From positions 49,723-113,722 of the forward strand of contig NZ_JAHUXH010000024.1 in assembly GCF_019219825.1 (NCBI RefSeq): 64,000 bases of DNA, read 5' to 3'. The stretch's first letter is position 1, and every line of letters starts with the position of its first letter. Origin of the DNA: Streptomyces sp. TRM70350. GTDB taxonomy: Bacteria > Actinomycetota > Actinomycetes > Streptomycetales > Streptomycetaceae. Positions 48,727 to 58,078 of the stretch are shown one piece after another. The notes under the pieces are model-generated. The model ran no database searches. It was not told where the DNA came from and worked only from the letters and a program-made list of their open reading frames with translations. The position numbers and the translations under genes are program-made.

Positions 48727-50148
48727 TCAGTGCGCTGCGGTCGTCTGATCGGCCTCGGCCTCGGCCGTGTCCGCTGACGGAGACGGCGCAGGCTCTGCTG
48801 CTCGCGGTTCGGCCGTGGGCCGCTTGTCGTCGGCCTGCGTTTCGGCCGTCGGCTGGGCGTCCTCCGCCTTCGGCTCCGCCGTGGGGGACGGGGCAGTGTG
48901 CGGCTCGGACTGTGCCGGCGCGGGCTGTTCACTGCCGACGCCCGCTCCCGACTCCACTCCCGGCTCCGTTCCCGTGGCCGCATCCCGCGTGAGGTCCACG
49001 ATGGTGACCGTGCCGGCCCCCGGGTCGGTGACGTACGCCCGGCTGCCATCAGGAGACACGGCGATCGCCTTGCTGAGGTCGGCCTTCTCCGGAGCGCTGG
49101 GGACGATCTGGTCCTTCGTGGCATCGAAGACGCCCACACCCAGCTTGGCCAGGCCGCTCTCGGTGTGCGGGCTTCCGGCGCTGTAGACGCGCTTGCCGTC
49201 CGGGGAGAACGCCACGGTCCTGGCGTCGGCCTCGGGCATATGGGCCACAATCCGCTTCGTGGAAACGTCGAATACCGTGATTCCACCCTTGGTTCCGACG
49301 GTGTAGAGACGTCCGTCGGGGGAGAGGGCGACGTCTTCCGCCCCGCCGTCACGGGTCACGAACTCGCCTGCGACCCGGTCCGGCTGCTTCACCTCGATGG
49401 CGACCGCTCCATGGTCGGTGGCGAGGTAGAGCCGGTCGCCGGACGCGAAGGCCGGTCCGCCGCGGAGCGCCGGACCGCCTTCCGGCAGGCGGATCTCGTG
49501 CTTCTTGTGCTGGGCGACGTCCACCAGCCATGCCGCGCCGTCTCCGTCCGCCAGTGCGATGTACTGGCCATCGGGCGAGACGGCGACGCTCCGGGCCTTC
49601 GCGGGTCCCCACACGTCGGGCAGCAGGGTGTTGGTCGCGGTGTCGATCACGTGCGTGCCCGACTCGCCGACGACGTAGAGGCGGCTTCCGTCGGGACTCA
49701 TGGCCATCGACCGGGGCCCACGCTCCTCCCTGGGGGTGGGGAGGTTGATGCGATGGGCCACCTTGTCGGCCGCGGCGTCGATCACCGACACCGATCCGGG
49801 GAGCAGCACGTAAGCGTGGCTGCCGTCAGGGGCGACCGCCACGGAGCTCGGCGCGTCACCCACGCTGATCACGACGTCCTTCGCGGTGCGGGAAGAGTCA
49901 TCCGCTGCGTGGGCATGCCGCGAGGCGCCGTCCTCGGCACCCTTGCCACCCTTGACGCCGCGCATCTTCCAAGCCGTGTCGGGAGTGTCGGCACGGTGGT
50001 CGTCGGTGATCTCGGTCGCCGCCGGATTCTTGTTGTCCCACTCTGCGGCCATCGCGGGTGTGACACCGACCAGCCCCAGGCTGGCAGCACCGAGCACGAC
50101 TCCGCAGATTGCCGTGCGATAGATCCGGGATCGAGTCATGTGGTTCAT
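48727..50148 (-). CDS. Secreted YVTN beta-propeller protein
   Basis: A 473-residue exported protein. The signal peptide ends near PAMAAEWDN (about residue 35). From about 90 to 390 there are seven blades of the YVTN type with repeated VAVAPDGSHAYV, MAMSPDGSRLYVV, VAVSPDGQYIAL, VAFSPDGKRVYSAG and IAVSPDGSRAYVTD. The last 75 residues are Glu/Pro/Ala-rich low complexity. ATG at 50148. Such propellers are surface or cell-wall proteins of unclear function; no sortase motif was seen. Confidence 0.85.
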   Translation of the reverse strand: MNHMTRSRIYRTAICGVVLGAASLGLVGVTPAMAAEWDNKNPAATEITDDHRADTPDTAWKMRGVKGGKGAEDGASRHAHAADDSSRTAKDVVISVGDAPSSVAVAPDGSHAYVLLPGSVSVIDAAADKVAHRINLPTPREERGPRSMAMSPDGSRLYVVGESGTHVIDTATNTLLPDVWGPAKARSVAVSPDGQYIALADGDGAAWLVDVAQHKKHEIRLPEGGPALRGGPAFASGDRLYLATDHGAVAIEVKQPDRVAGEFVTRDGGAEDVALSPDGRLYTVGTKGGITVFDVSTKRIVAHMPEADARTVAFSPDGKRVYSAGSPHTESGLAKLGVGVFDATKDQIVPSAPEKADLSKAIAVSPDGSRAYVTDPGAGTVTIVDLTRDAATGTEPGVESGAGVGSEQPAPAQSEPHTAPSPTAEPKAEDAQPTAETQADDKRPTAEPRAAEPAPSPSADTAEAEADQTTAAH

Positions 50149-50261
50149 GAGAAGTTGCCCATCAGGTCGAGGTAGATGTCCCTACTCGTCCAATTTCGCC
50201 CGTACGTCGCTAAATTGACGCTAACGGTCTGTTGTCATCACCGTGACGTGCCCTTCCACGC

Positions 50262-52973
50262 CTACAACCAGGCGTCGAAGCGGCGGACGTACCACGTCTT
50301 CACCAACTGAGTGAGCGCGCAGTAGGCGAGCAGAGTGGCGATCAGCCACGGGAAGTAGCCCAGCGGCAGCGCCTGCATGCCGACAGACGAAGCCAGCGGC
50401 GAGAACGGCAGGAAGACGCCGAACGCCATGACGGCCGCCGTCATGAACAGGACCGGCAGGGAGGCCCGGGACTGGATGAAGGGGATCTTCCTCGTACGGA
50501 TCATGTGCACGATCAGCGTCTGGGACAGCAGTCCCTCGACGAACCACCCCGACTGGAAGAGCGTCTGGTGGGCCGTGCTGTCGGCGCCGAACACGTGCCA
50601 CATCAGCAGGAAGGTCGTCATGTCGAAGATCGAGCTGGTGGGACCGATCAGCAGCATGAAGCGTCCGATGCCCCTCGGATCCCATGTGCGCGGCTTCCGC
50701 AGGTACTCCGGGTCCATCCGGTCCCAGGGCGTCGCGAGCTGCGAGATGTCGTACGCCAGGTTCTGCACCAGCAGCTGGATCGCCAGCATCGGCTGGAACG
50801 GGATGAACGCGCTGGCCACCAGCACCGAGAAGACATTGCCGAAGTTCGAGCTGGCCGTCATCTTGATGTACTTGATGGTGTTGCCGAACGTCGTCCTGCC
50901 CTGCAGTACACCTCGCTCCAGGACCGTCATGTCCTTTTCGAGCAGGATGATGTCCGCGGACTCCTTGGCTATGTCGACCGCGGTGTCGACGGAGATGCCG
51001 ACGTCCGACTCGCGCAGGGCGGCCGCGTCATTGATGCCGTCGCCGAGGAATCCGACGGTGTGCCCGTCGGCCTGGACGGCCCGCACGATGCGCGCCTTCT
51101 GCAGAGGGTTGACCTTGGCGAAGACGGTGTGCCGGGCGACGCACTCGCGCAGACGCGCATCGTCCAGGGCATCGATCTGCGAGCCCGTCACGACCTCTCC
51201 GACGTCGATCCCCACATCCGCGCACACCCGTGCGGCGACCAGCTCGTTGTCGCCCGTGACGACCTTGACCGCGATTCCCTTGTCCGCGAGACCGCGCAGC
51301 GCGGCGGCGGCGTCGCGCTTCGGCGGGTCGAGGAAGGCCAGGAATCCGACCAGGGTCAGCTCGGACTCGTCCTCGACTCCGTAGGTGTCGCGGCCCCCGG
51401 GGAAGGTACGCGTCGCCACGGCGAGGACGCGCAGCCCCTGCTTGTTGTTCTCCTCGCAGATGCGCGTCACCTGCCGCCGCAGCTCGTCGGTGAGCGCGAC
51501 CGTACGGGACCCGTCCCTCATCCCGATGCACCGGGCGAGGATCTCCTCCGCCGCGCCCTTGCTGATCAGGATGTGCTGTCCATCTCCTGGGCGGTCCGTC
51601 AGAGCGGTCCTGGCGAGCACCACGGACATCCGGCGCCGCTCGAAGTCGAAGGGAACCTCGTCGACCTTGGTGAAGGCGGCGTCCACGACGATCTCTTCGG
51701 CTTCGTGCACGTGGTCGATGACGGCCTTGTCGAGCAGATTGCGCAGACCTGTCTGGAAGTGACTGTTGAGGTACGCGTACTGCAGCACCTCGTCGTCCTC
51801 ACGGCCGTGCACATCGAGGCAGCGGTCCAGGACGATGCGGTCCTCGGTGAGCGTGCCGGTCTTGTCGGTGCACAGCACGTCCATCGCCCCGAGGTTCTGG
51901 ATGGCGTTCAGCTTCTTGACCACGACCTTGTGACGGGCCATGGCCACGGCACCGCGCGCCAGGTTGGTGGTCACCACCATCGGAAGCATCTCCGGGGTGA
52001 GGCCGACCGCGACCGCCACCGCGAACATGAAGGCCTCGGTCCAGTTGTGCTTGGTCAGGCCGTTGATCGCGAACACCACGGGGACCATGACGAGCATGAA
52101 CCGGATCAGCAGGAAACTGACCTTGCGCACACCGACGTCGAAGCTCGTCTCGGGCCGTTCTCCCGACAGCGATCCGGCCATGGAACCGAAGTAGGTGTCG
52201 GAGCCCGTGGCGACCACCACACCGGCACCGGTCCCGGACGTCACCGAAGTGCCCATCAGGCACAGGTTGTTCGCCTCCACGGGGTCGGTCGTCTCGGACT
52301 GTCCGTCTGCGCCCTCGCGGGTGTCGGCCTTGGCGACCGGCAGTGACTCGCCGGAGAGCGCGGCCTGACTCACCATGAGGTCCTTGGCGGTGAGCAGACG
52401 CAGATCGGCGGGGACCAGATCCCCCGCGGCCAGGTGCACGATGTCACCGGGGACGACGTCGTCGAGCGGCACCTCCGCCGTGACGGGGACGGCGTGACGG
52501 GATGGCCGACGACGTACGGCCGTCGTGGTGCTGACGAGCGCCGTCAGCGCACGGGCGGACCTGCCGGACCGGTACTCCTGCCAGAACCGCAGCAGCCCGC
52601 TGACCAGCACCATGGTGGTGAGAATGAGGACGCCGGGGTCGTCCGGGTCACTGATGTACATCACCACGGCGAGGCACGCCAGGACGACGATGAAAGGGTT
52701 CCGGAAGGACGTGACCAGCTGGAGGGTCCAGTGCGGTACGCGTTGCTGGGCCACCACGTTGGGGCCGAGCCGGTGCAGTCGGCGGGCTGCCTCCTGCTGA
52801 GTCAGACCCTTGTGGGTGACGCCCAGTTCCTCCAGCGCGGTCCCGGCGGGCCGGCTGCTGATGGCCGCGAGGCGATCACCGACGGCGCGGGTCCGCACTT
52901 CCAGCTCGGCGGCCTTGCGCCTGCGGCGGCTGCGGCCGGGAGGGGCGAGGGTCTCGGGGGTGAGTGTGATCAC
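50262..52973 (-). CDS. mgtA: Magnesium-transporting P-type ATPase
   Basis: A 903-residue P3B-type ATPase (MgtA/MgtB) for Mg2+ import. The phosphorylated Asp is in CTDKTGTLTED (about 370), with the TGES-equivalent LSGESLPV, VVTGDNE, and GFLGDGINDAAALRESDVGI as hinge. About ten helices include AVAVAVGLTPEMLPMVVTTN in helix 4, the MgtA-type ion site. GTG at 52973 follows GGAGGGAGG by 6 nt; the frame continues upstream to 53171 but that part is the repeat-rich leader. Typically induced when Mg2+ is low. Monocistronic. Confidence 0.93.
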   Translation of the reverse strand: MITLTPETLAPPGRSRRRRKAAELEVRTRAVGDRLAAISSRPAGTALEELGVTHKGLTQQEAARRLHRLGPNVVAQQRVPHWTLQLVTSFRNPFIVVLACLAVVMYISDPDDPGVLILTTMVLVSGLLRFWQEYRSGRSARALTALVSTTTAVRRRPSRHAVPVTAEVPLDDVVPGDIVHLAAGDLVPADLRLLTAKDLMVSQAALSGESLPVAKADTREGADGQSETTDPVEANNLCLMGTSVTSGTGAGVVVATGSDTYFGSMAGSLSGERPETSFDVGVRKVSFLLIRFMLVMVPVVFAINGLTKHNWTEAFMFAVAVAVGLTPEMLPMVVTTNLARGAVAMARHKVVVKKLNAIQNLGAMDVLCTDKTGTLTEDRIVLDRCLDVHGREDDEVLQYAYLNSHFQTGLRNLLDKAVIDHVHEAEEIVVDAAFTKVDEVPFDFERRRMSVVLARTALTDRPGDGQHILISKGAAEEILARCIGMRDGSRTVALTDELRRQVTRICEENNKQGLRVLAVATRTFPGGRDTYGVEDESELTLVGFLAFLDPPKRDAAAALRGLADKGIAVKVVTGDNELVAARVCADVGIDVGEVVTGSQIDALDDARLRECVARHTVFAKVNPLQKARIVRAVQADGHTVGFLGDGINDAAALRESDVGISVDTAVDIAKESADIILLEKDMTVLERGVLQGRTTFGNTIKYIKMTASSNFGNVFSVLVASAFIPFQPMLAIQLLVQNLAYDISQLATPWDRMDPEYLRKPRTWDPRGIGRFMLLIGPTSSIFDMTTFLLMWHVFGADSTAHQTLFQSGWFVEGLLSQTLIVHMIRTRKIPFIQSRASLPVLFMTAAVMAFGVFLPFSPLASSVGMQALPLGYFPWLIATLLAYCALTQLVKTWYVRRFDAWL

Positions 52974-53025
52974 GGTGGTACCTCCCTCCGCGCACGACCG
53001 GCTGCCCTGTGGCCACGTCATGCAC

Positions 53026-53207
53026 GTCATGGAGGGACGACGGTCATGGAGGGACGACGGGCGACAGCGGCGGTCGTGGTCGCGGAACTCTGAAAAGTCG
53101 CGGAGCTCTGAAAAGACGTGTCGGCGGCAGAAGAGCCGCCTCCGGCACTGATGAGTGCGTGTTCCTCGCACGGCGGCAAGGACTACTTCCCTCGGGACTT
53201 ATCCCGA
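53026..53207 (-). promoter_or_regulatory. Repeat-rich leader of mgtA
   Basis: Upstream of mgtA are two perfect copies of the 17-bp GTCATGGAGGGACGACG (53026-53059) and two copies of the 18-bp GTCGCGGARCTCTGAAAA (53079-53114, one mismatch). Three small perfect hairpins follow: GGCGGC/GCCGCC (53123-53140, 6-nt loop), GTGCG/CGCAC (53155-53171, 7-nt loop) and TCGGGA-CTTA-TCCCGA (53192-53207). I could not align it to the M-box. A structured Mg2+-responsive leader is a possibility. Confidence 0.5.
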
Positions 53208-53913
53208 TCACCTCCTCGCTCGCGGGGGCAACGGCGCACCGCCGATGTCGCAGCCACGAGTGTTGCAATCACGCGCCGGAGGAAATGTCATCCGATCGGA
53301 CCACACGGCGGAGGACGTCGTACAAGGCGTTTTCTTTCTTGCAGGCCTCTACTGGTCGCTCCTTTCCGGACAAGGGCCGCCAATTCGGTCGATCAACTGC
53401 GTCGAGCAACTGCCACGAGCGACGGTCGGATGACACCCGGGAAATCCACTGCGCCCCGGTCGGGTCAGAAGGCGTTCACCCCCCACGGGCGCGCGGGGCT
53501 GCCGCGAGCACGATCGGCCGGAGGGGATATCGTCCGCCTCGTCATCCGGTCGGATGACCGATGTCCGCGCGCGGGAACCGCATGCTTGACGTGTCGGCCC
53601 GATCGCCCATCCCCCGAGGCGGCCGGGTCGGCGTCCCCGGCCGGGCGGCTCGTCAGGAGTGGTTGGGGAACCCGTGCGAGGGGCCGCCCGGCGCACAGCG
53701 GCGCCTGAAGTCAATCCCTGCAACCCCCGCGGGATGGCTTCAGGCGCCAACTGCGTTGTGCCACCTCTCGCGCTGCGAACCGGGGCGCGACCAGAGGTGC
53801 GGCGGGGCAGGCGCGAGCGGTGTGGTGCGAGCAAAGGGCAGGTTTACGCTTAATTCACGCAGAACGCCGCAAACTGCCCTATGTAGTAGCAAAGCAACAG
53901 GAAGGCGACAGCC
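53208..53913. other. Long gene-free stretch between mgtA and the first NarL-type regulator
   Basis: No reading frame here looks like a real protein: those present lack coherent motifs and ribosome-binding sites. The sequence is less GC-biased than coding DNA around it. It should hold the promoters of the flanking divergent genes. The last 60 bp are AT-rich (TTTACGCTTAATTCACG at 53833-53849) and may contain the regulator promoter. I see no RNA gene. Confidence 0.5.
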
Positions 53914-54561
53914 ATGTCCACCCTCGGCAGCCGTGTACGCGTCGTCGTCGCCGATGACCATCCCATCTACCGCGAGGGCATCGCGCGTGGCCTGTCACTG
54001 AGCGGTCAGGTCGAGGTCGTCGCCGAGGCCGGGGACGGCGCGGAGGCGTTGCAGGCCATCCGCAGCGAGTCGCCGGACGTGGCCGTCGTGGACTACCGGC
54101 TGCCCAAGCTGGACGGCATCGCCGTAGTGCGCGCGATCACGAGGGACGGCCTGCCCACACGGGCCATCGTCCTCTCCGCGGTCACTCAGAGCTCGGTGGT
54201 GTACCAGGCCATCGAGGTGGGCGCCGCCGGCTACCTCGCGAAGGACTCGCCGCGCGCCGAGATCGTCTCGGCCGTGCTCAAGGTGGCCAAGGGCGGCACC
54301 GTCATCCCGCCCGAACTCGCGGGTGGCCTCGTCGGCGAGATCCGCATGCGGGCCGACAGTGAGGCGGTGTACCTGTCGGAGCGGGAGCGGCAGGTACTGG
54401 AGGCGTTCTCGGCAGGCCGGTCGATCCCGCAGATCGCCGCCGAGCTCTTCCTGGCCGTGAGCACCGTCAAGACGCACACCCAGCGTCTGTACGAGAAGCT
54501 CGGCGTCTCCGACCGGGCGGCTGCCGTGGCCGAAGCCATGCGGCGAGGGCTCCTCGAATGA
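53914..54561 (+). CDS. NarL/LuxR-type response regulator (orphan)
   Basis: A 215-residue regulator with a receiver domain (D14, D15, phospho-acceptor D60 in VAVVDYRLP, Lys in LAKDSPR) and a C-terminal LuxR helix-turn-helix (LSERERQVLEAFSAGRSIPQ, then VSTVKTHTQRLYEKLGVSDR). ATG at 53914 follows AGGAAGGCGACAGCC. No kinase is adjacent. It shares DDHP-YREG, KLGV/GDRAAAVAEA-like ends with the regulator at 55054, so the two are paralogues separated by a tatA-like gene. The NarL-type kinase at 36.6 kb is a possible partner. Confidence 0.92.
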   Translation: MSTLGSRVRVVVADDHPIYREGIARGLSLSGQVEVVAEAGDGAEALQAIRSESPDVAVVDYRLPKLDGIAVVRAITRDGLPTRAIVLSAVTQSSVVYQAIEVGAAGYLAKDSPRAEIVSAVLKVAKGGTVIPPELAGGLVGEIRMRADSEAVYLSERERQVLEAFSAGRSIPQIAAELFLAVSTVKTHTQRLYEKLGVSDRAAAVAEAMRRGLLE

Positions 54562-54596
54562 CGCGCCGCTCCCGACGCGCCTGCTGAGACCCCGAC

Positions 54597-54821
54597 TCAA
54601 CGCTGCTGCGGGCGACGGGACGGGTCGCTGTCCGGCTCCTGACGCCTGTCCGGCTCATGCTCCCTGTCGTTCAGCGCCCGTGTCTCCGCCTTGAGGATGC
54701 GCAGTGACCGCCCGACCCCCCGAGCGGCATCGGGCAGCCTTTTGTGGCCGAACAGAACGGCAAAAACCAGTATCACCAGCACCAGGTGCCAGGGCTCCAG
54801 CGCATTCCTCAGCATCGCCAT
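54597..54821 (-). CDS. TatA/E-family protein translocase subunit
   Basis: A 74-residue protein with one N-terminal membrane helix (LVLVILVFAVLFG) followed by the FGHKRLPDAARGVGRSLRIL amphipathic helix that defines TatA. A charged tail follows. It forms the pore part of the twin-arginine export system. The main tat genes are not in this window, so this is an extra copy, convergent with one orphan regulator and divergent from another. Confidence 0.9.
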   Translation of the reverse strand: MAMLRNALEPWHLVLVILVFAVLFGHKRLPDAARGVGRSLRILKAETRALNDREHEPDRRQEPDSDPSRRPQQR

Positions 54822-54838
54822 TCCTTCCTCGTGCTGAC

Positions 54839-54866
54839 TTATGGCGCAGTCAGAGTACGGCCATAA
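54839..54866. promoter_or_regulatory. Dyad upstream of the tatA-like gene
   Basis: TTATGGC (54839-54845) and GCCATAA (54860-54866) form a perfect inverted repeat with a 14-bp spacer, 18 bp upstream of the tatA-like ATG. The AT content stands out. It may be an operator for one of the flanking regulators. Confidence 0.4.
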
Positions 54867-55053
54867 AAACGCCTCGTGAAGCGATGGCCTGATTCCTTCC
54901 CGTATTTCATCCTCCCCGGGGTCCGATCAGGCGACAGCACGGATTCACTTGCCCGGCATAATGATGGAATAACCACTCCTGCCGGTGCGCCCGCGCGCAT
55001 GTGTGGCGGAGTCGTCAATGGTGACGCAATCCGACGGACGATGAAGGGTCGAA

Positions 55054-55686
55054 ATGGCAGCCGGCAGGCGTATTCCGGTGGTAGTGGCCGATGACCACCC
55101 CGTTTACCGGGAAGGTCTCGCACGAGCTCTTTCGCTGAGTGGTTGTATCGAGCTCCTTGATGAATGTGCGGACGGAGCCCAGGCGCTGGAGGCCGTGCGG
55201 GAAAGGCGACCTGACGTCGCTCTCGTCGATCACAGGATGCCGCTGCTGGACGGAATGGACATCGTGCGGGCGGTGACACGCGAACGGCTGCCGACCCGCG
55301 TGCTCCTGATCTCCGCTTCGGTCACCGGCGAGGCAGCCGGTGCGGCAAGCCGCGAGGGGGCGGCCGGGTTCCTGACCAAGGACGTGCCCAGGGCGGGCAT
55401 CGTCGCCGCTGTCGAAGCCGTCCACCGCGGCGACACGGTCTTCCCGGCGGGAGTGCGCCCGGCCGACGGACCGACCGCTGTGCCCCCACGCGGTGCCCTT
55501 TCCGACCGGGAGTTGCAGATCGTGGAGGCCTTCGCGCGAGGCCTCAGCATCCCGCTCGTGGCACGGGAACTGTGCATCACCAAGAGCACCGCGAAGACCC
55601 ACACACGCCGCCTCTACGGAAAGCTGGGCGTGGGGGACCGCGCGGCCGCGGTGGCGGAGGCCATACGCCGTGGGCTCCTGAAGTAG
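55054..55686 (+). CDS. NarL/LuxR-type response regulator (orphan, second copy)
   Basis: A 210-residue paralogue of the 53914 regulator. Receiver residues are D13, D14 and D59 (VALVDHRMP), with Lys in LTKDVPR. The HTH is LSDRELQIVEAFARGLSIPL ... KSTAKTHTRRLYGKLGVGDR. ATG at 55054 is preceded by GAAGGGTCGAA. The linker (VFPAGVRPADGPTAVPPRG) differs from the first copy. No kinase is adjacent. Confidence 0.92.
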   Translation: MAAGRRIPVVVADDHPVYREGLARALSLSGCIELLDECADGAQALEAVRERRPDVALVDHRMPLLDGMDIVRAVTRERLPTRVLLISASVTGEAAGAASREGAAGFLTKDVPRAGIVAAVEAVHRGDTVFPAGVRPADGPTAVPPRGALSDRELQIVEAFARGLSIPLVARELCITKSTAKTHTRRLYGKLGVGDRAAAVAEAIRRGLLK

Positions 55687-55972
55687 CGCCTGCCGCTCGG
55701 ATCTTGCAAGGCGGACGCGCACAGTCGTCCAGTCGTTCGATCGCCCGGTCGTCCGTCCCCCGATCGGACAGCCGCCTCATACGCTGCATGGCCTGGTCAG
55801 CGGGTCATCCTCAACAGCCCTGGCTCTCATGATGGTTGTCGCAAGGCTAAATCGCCCGACGGCATCGGCCACGGACACACCACGCAGGCACCGCTTTACG
55901 CGCCCTCTGGTGTGACTTTCGTGCTCGGTCAGAAGCCGTCCGGTCTGAACACCATTCACCGGAGCCCTTCTC

Positions 55973-56659
55973 ATGCCTCATGTGCTGATCATCGAAGACG
56001 ACGATGCGATCCGCCGGGCGCTCTCGCACTCCCTGCAGCGTCTGCAGCATGCCGTCACCACGGTCGGTCGCGGCAGTGACGGCCTGATCGCGGCCATGGA
56101 GAACTCTCCCGACGTCGTGACCCTCGACCTGGGTCTTCCCGACATGGACGGCATGCAGGTGCTGAAGATGCTCCGGGCCGCGGTGGACGTTCCCATCATC
56201 GTCGCCACGGCGAGGGACGGTGAGCAGCAGATCGTACGGGCCCTCGAACTCGGCGCCGACGACTACATGGTCAAGCCCTTCTCCGCCGAGCACATGCACG
56301 CACGCATCACCGCGGTCCTGCGGCGCGGCAGCGACAGCAGGAAGCAGACGCGGGTCATACGCGTCGGGGAACTCGTCATCGACCTCAACGCCCACCACGT
56401 CACGCTCGAAGGCCGTCCCGTCGAGGTCCGGCCCAAGGAGTTCCGGCTGCTCGCCTATCTCGCCGAGCACGCGGGCCGTGTGGTGAGCAAGGAGGAGCTG
56501 CTCGCGGAGATCTGGGACCGGGCCTTCGGCGCGACGGAGAAGACCGTCGACGTACACCTGTCCTGGCTCCGGCGCAGACTGGGCGAGACCGCGGCCGAGC
56601 CGCGCTATCTGCAGAGCGTACGTGGCGTCGGTGTCAAGCTGGTGGAGCCGCCGGCATGA
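55973..56659 (+). CDS. OmpR/PhoB-type response regulator
   Basis: A 228-residue regulator. Receiver: D9, D10, phospho-acceptor D52 (VVTLDLGLPDMDG) and K101 (MVKPFSA). Winged helix: VRPKEFRLLAYLAEHAGRVV ... EKTVDVHLSWLRRRLGE. ATG at 55973. The stop overlaps the start of the kinase gene (ATGA), so this is a coupled two-component pair. No signal or target can be read from the sequence. Confidence 0.95.
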   Translation: MPHVLIIEDDDAIRRALSHSLQRLQHAVTTVGRGSDGLIAAMENSPDVVTLDLGLPDMDGMQVLKMLRAAVDVPIIVATARDGEQQIVRALELGADDYMVKPFSAEHMHARITAVLRRGSDSRKQTRVIRVGELVIDLNAHHVTLEGRPVEVRPKEFRLLAYLAEHAGRVVSKEELLAEIWDRAFGATEKTVDVHLSWLRRRLGETAAEPRYLQSVRGVGVKLVEPPA

Positions 56660-57969
56660 GGCGGCGTCTCATGCTGCTCGCAGCGATAACCACGTTCGTC
56701 AGTACGGTACTTCTGGCCGTGCCACTGGCCCTGTACGGTCGGCACGCGTACCTGGACGAGGCCGACCAGGCGGCGATGAGCCGGGCCCACCTGCTGCGTT
56801 CGGTGCTGTCCGAGTGCGACAGCCACGACGAGTTCGGGGTCTTCGAAAGACTGCGGCAGGACGAGGCGGACGGCACGCAGGCCGCGGCCTTCCTGCGGTC
56901 CAGAAAGGTCGTCGGAGCGAAACTGCCGTGGACGGCTGCCGTGGACCAGGCATTCGAGGGGAAGACGAGCGTCGAGGCCATCGGCCGCAACGAAGCGGTG
57001 TTCACCCCCGCAACGACGGCCGACGGGCAGAAGGCGGTGGTGGCCGTCATGGTGGACACCACCCCGCAGTGGCGCAGCATCCACTGCCTCTGGGCATCCA
57101 TCACGGCAGTGGTGGTGCTGCTGCCCCTGGTTGCCGCAGCCCTGATGGACCGGCTCGGACGGACCATCATCAAGCCGATCGACCACCTGGTGGCGGCCTC
57201 CGGACTCCTGACGTCGGGACACCTCAGCACGCGCGTGGAACCGAGCGGCCCGGCGGAGACCCAACGGCTGGGGGAGGCGTTCAACGCCCTCGCGGAACGC
57301 ATCGAGGACCTGATCGTCGCGGAGCGGGAAGCGGTGGCCGACATGTCCCACCGTCTGCGGACTCCCGTGACGGCGCTGATGCTCCAGGCCGAGAGCCTGA
57401 AGGACGCCGCGGAATCCAGCCGCGTGCTGGAGACCACGCGTCGGCTCCAGCAACAGATCAGCTTCCTCATCGAGCAGGCCCGCAAGCCGGCCGACCAGCG
57501 CCAGCGCGCACCGGTCGCCGACCTCGCCGCGGCGGTGGCCGAACGCCTCGACTTCTGGTCGCCGTTGGCCGAGGAACAGAACAGAAACTGCACCTTGCAC
57601 GTGACCGGCCGGGACCATCAGGTGCAGGCGTGCCCGATCGAACTCACGGCCGCGATCGACGTGCTCCTGGAGAACATCTTCGCCCACACCCCGGAGGGCA
57701 CCGCGATGCGCATCGCCGTCCACTCCGCCGAGCCGACCGGCGCGGAACTCGTCGTCGAGGACGACGGCCCCGGCTTCGCCGACGTGAACGTCGTCGCCCG
57801 CGGCATCAGCACCCGCGGCTCCAGCGGCCTGGGCCTGGACATCGTCCGCCAGCTCGCCCAGCGGTCGGGCGGGGGCATGAGGGTGGGTGGGGGTGTGGGC
57901 GGGGGTGCGCGCATCGAGGTCGGCTTTGGGGGGCCGGGGGAGGTGGAGGGGGGATTGGGGCGGGCGTGA
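56656..57969 (+). CDS. OmpR-type sensor histidine kinase
   Basis: A 437-residue kinase. TM1 lies at about 8-25, an extracellular sensor domain of about 110 residues follows, then TM2 (SITAVVVLLPLVAAALMDRL), a HAMP region, the phospho-histidine H232 (DMSHRLRTPVTALMLQAESL) and an ATPase domain (LENIFAHTPEG; VVEDDGPGFADV; GSSGLGLDIVRQLAQRSGG). The C-terminus is a glycine-rich tail (GGGVGGGARIEVGFGG) coded by a G-tract. It overlaps its regulator gene by 4 nt. Confidence 0.94.
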   Translation: MRRRLMLLAAITTFVSTVLLAVPLALYGRHAYLDEADQAAMSRAHLLRSVLSECDSHDEFGVFERLRQDEADGTQAAAFLRSRKVVGAKLPWTAAVDQAFEGKTSVEAIGRNEAVFTPATTADGQKAVVAVMVDTTPQWRSIHCLWASITAVVVLLPLVAAALMDRLGRTIIKPIDHLVAASGLLTSGHLSTRVEPSGPAETQRLGEAFNALAERIEDLIVAEREAVADMSHRLRTPVTALMLQAESLKDAAESSRVLETTRRLQQQISFLIEQARKPADQRQRAPVADLAAAVAERLDFWSPLAEEQNRNCTLHVTGRDHQVQACPIELTAAIDVLLENIFAHTPEGTAMRIAVHSAEPTGAELVVEDDGPGFADVNVVARGISTRGSSGLGLDIVRQLAQRSGGGMRVGGGVGGGARIEVGFGGPGEVEGGLGRA

Positions 57970-58078
57970 CAACGTCCGGCCTGGGAGGGGGGAAGCTCCG
58001 CGACGGCCTCGGGCGGCCACCCTTCCGTCAGATCCCCACGAGCCACACCGCGATCATTGAGCCTCTTCCAACCCTAGT

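Noticed and set aside
53026..53207. M-box Mg2+ riboswitch upstream of mgtA
   Set aside because: The conserved M-box blocks are not recognisable on the minus strand by eye, so only a generic structured leader is reported.
53155..53834. Several open frames between mgtA and the first NarL-type regulator
   Set aside because: No ribosome-binding sites, no recognisable domains and atypical composition; treated as non-coding.
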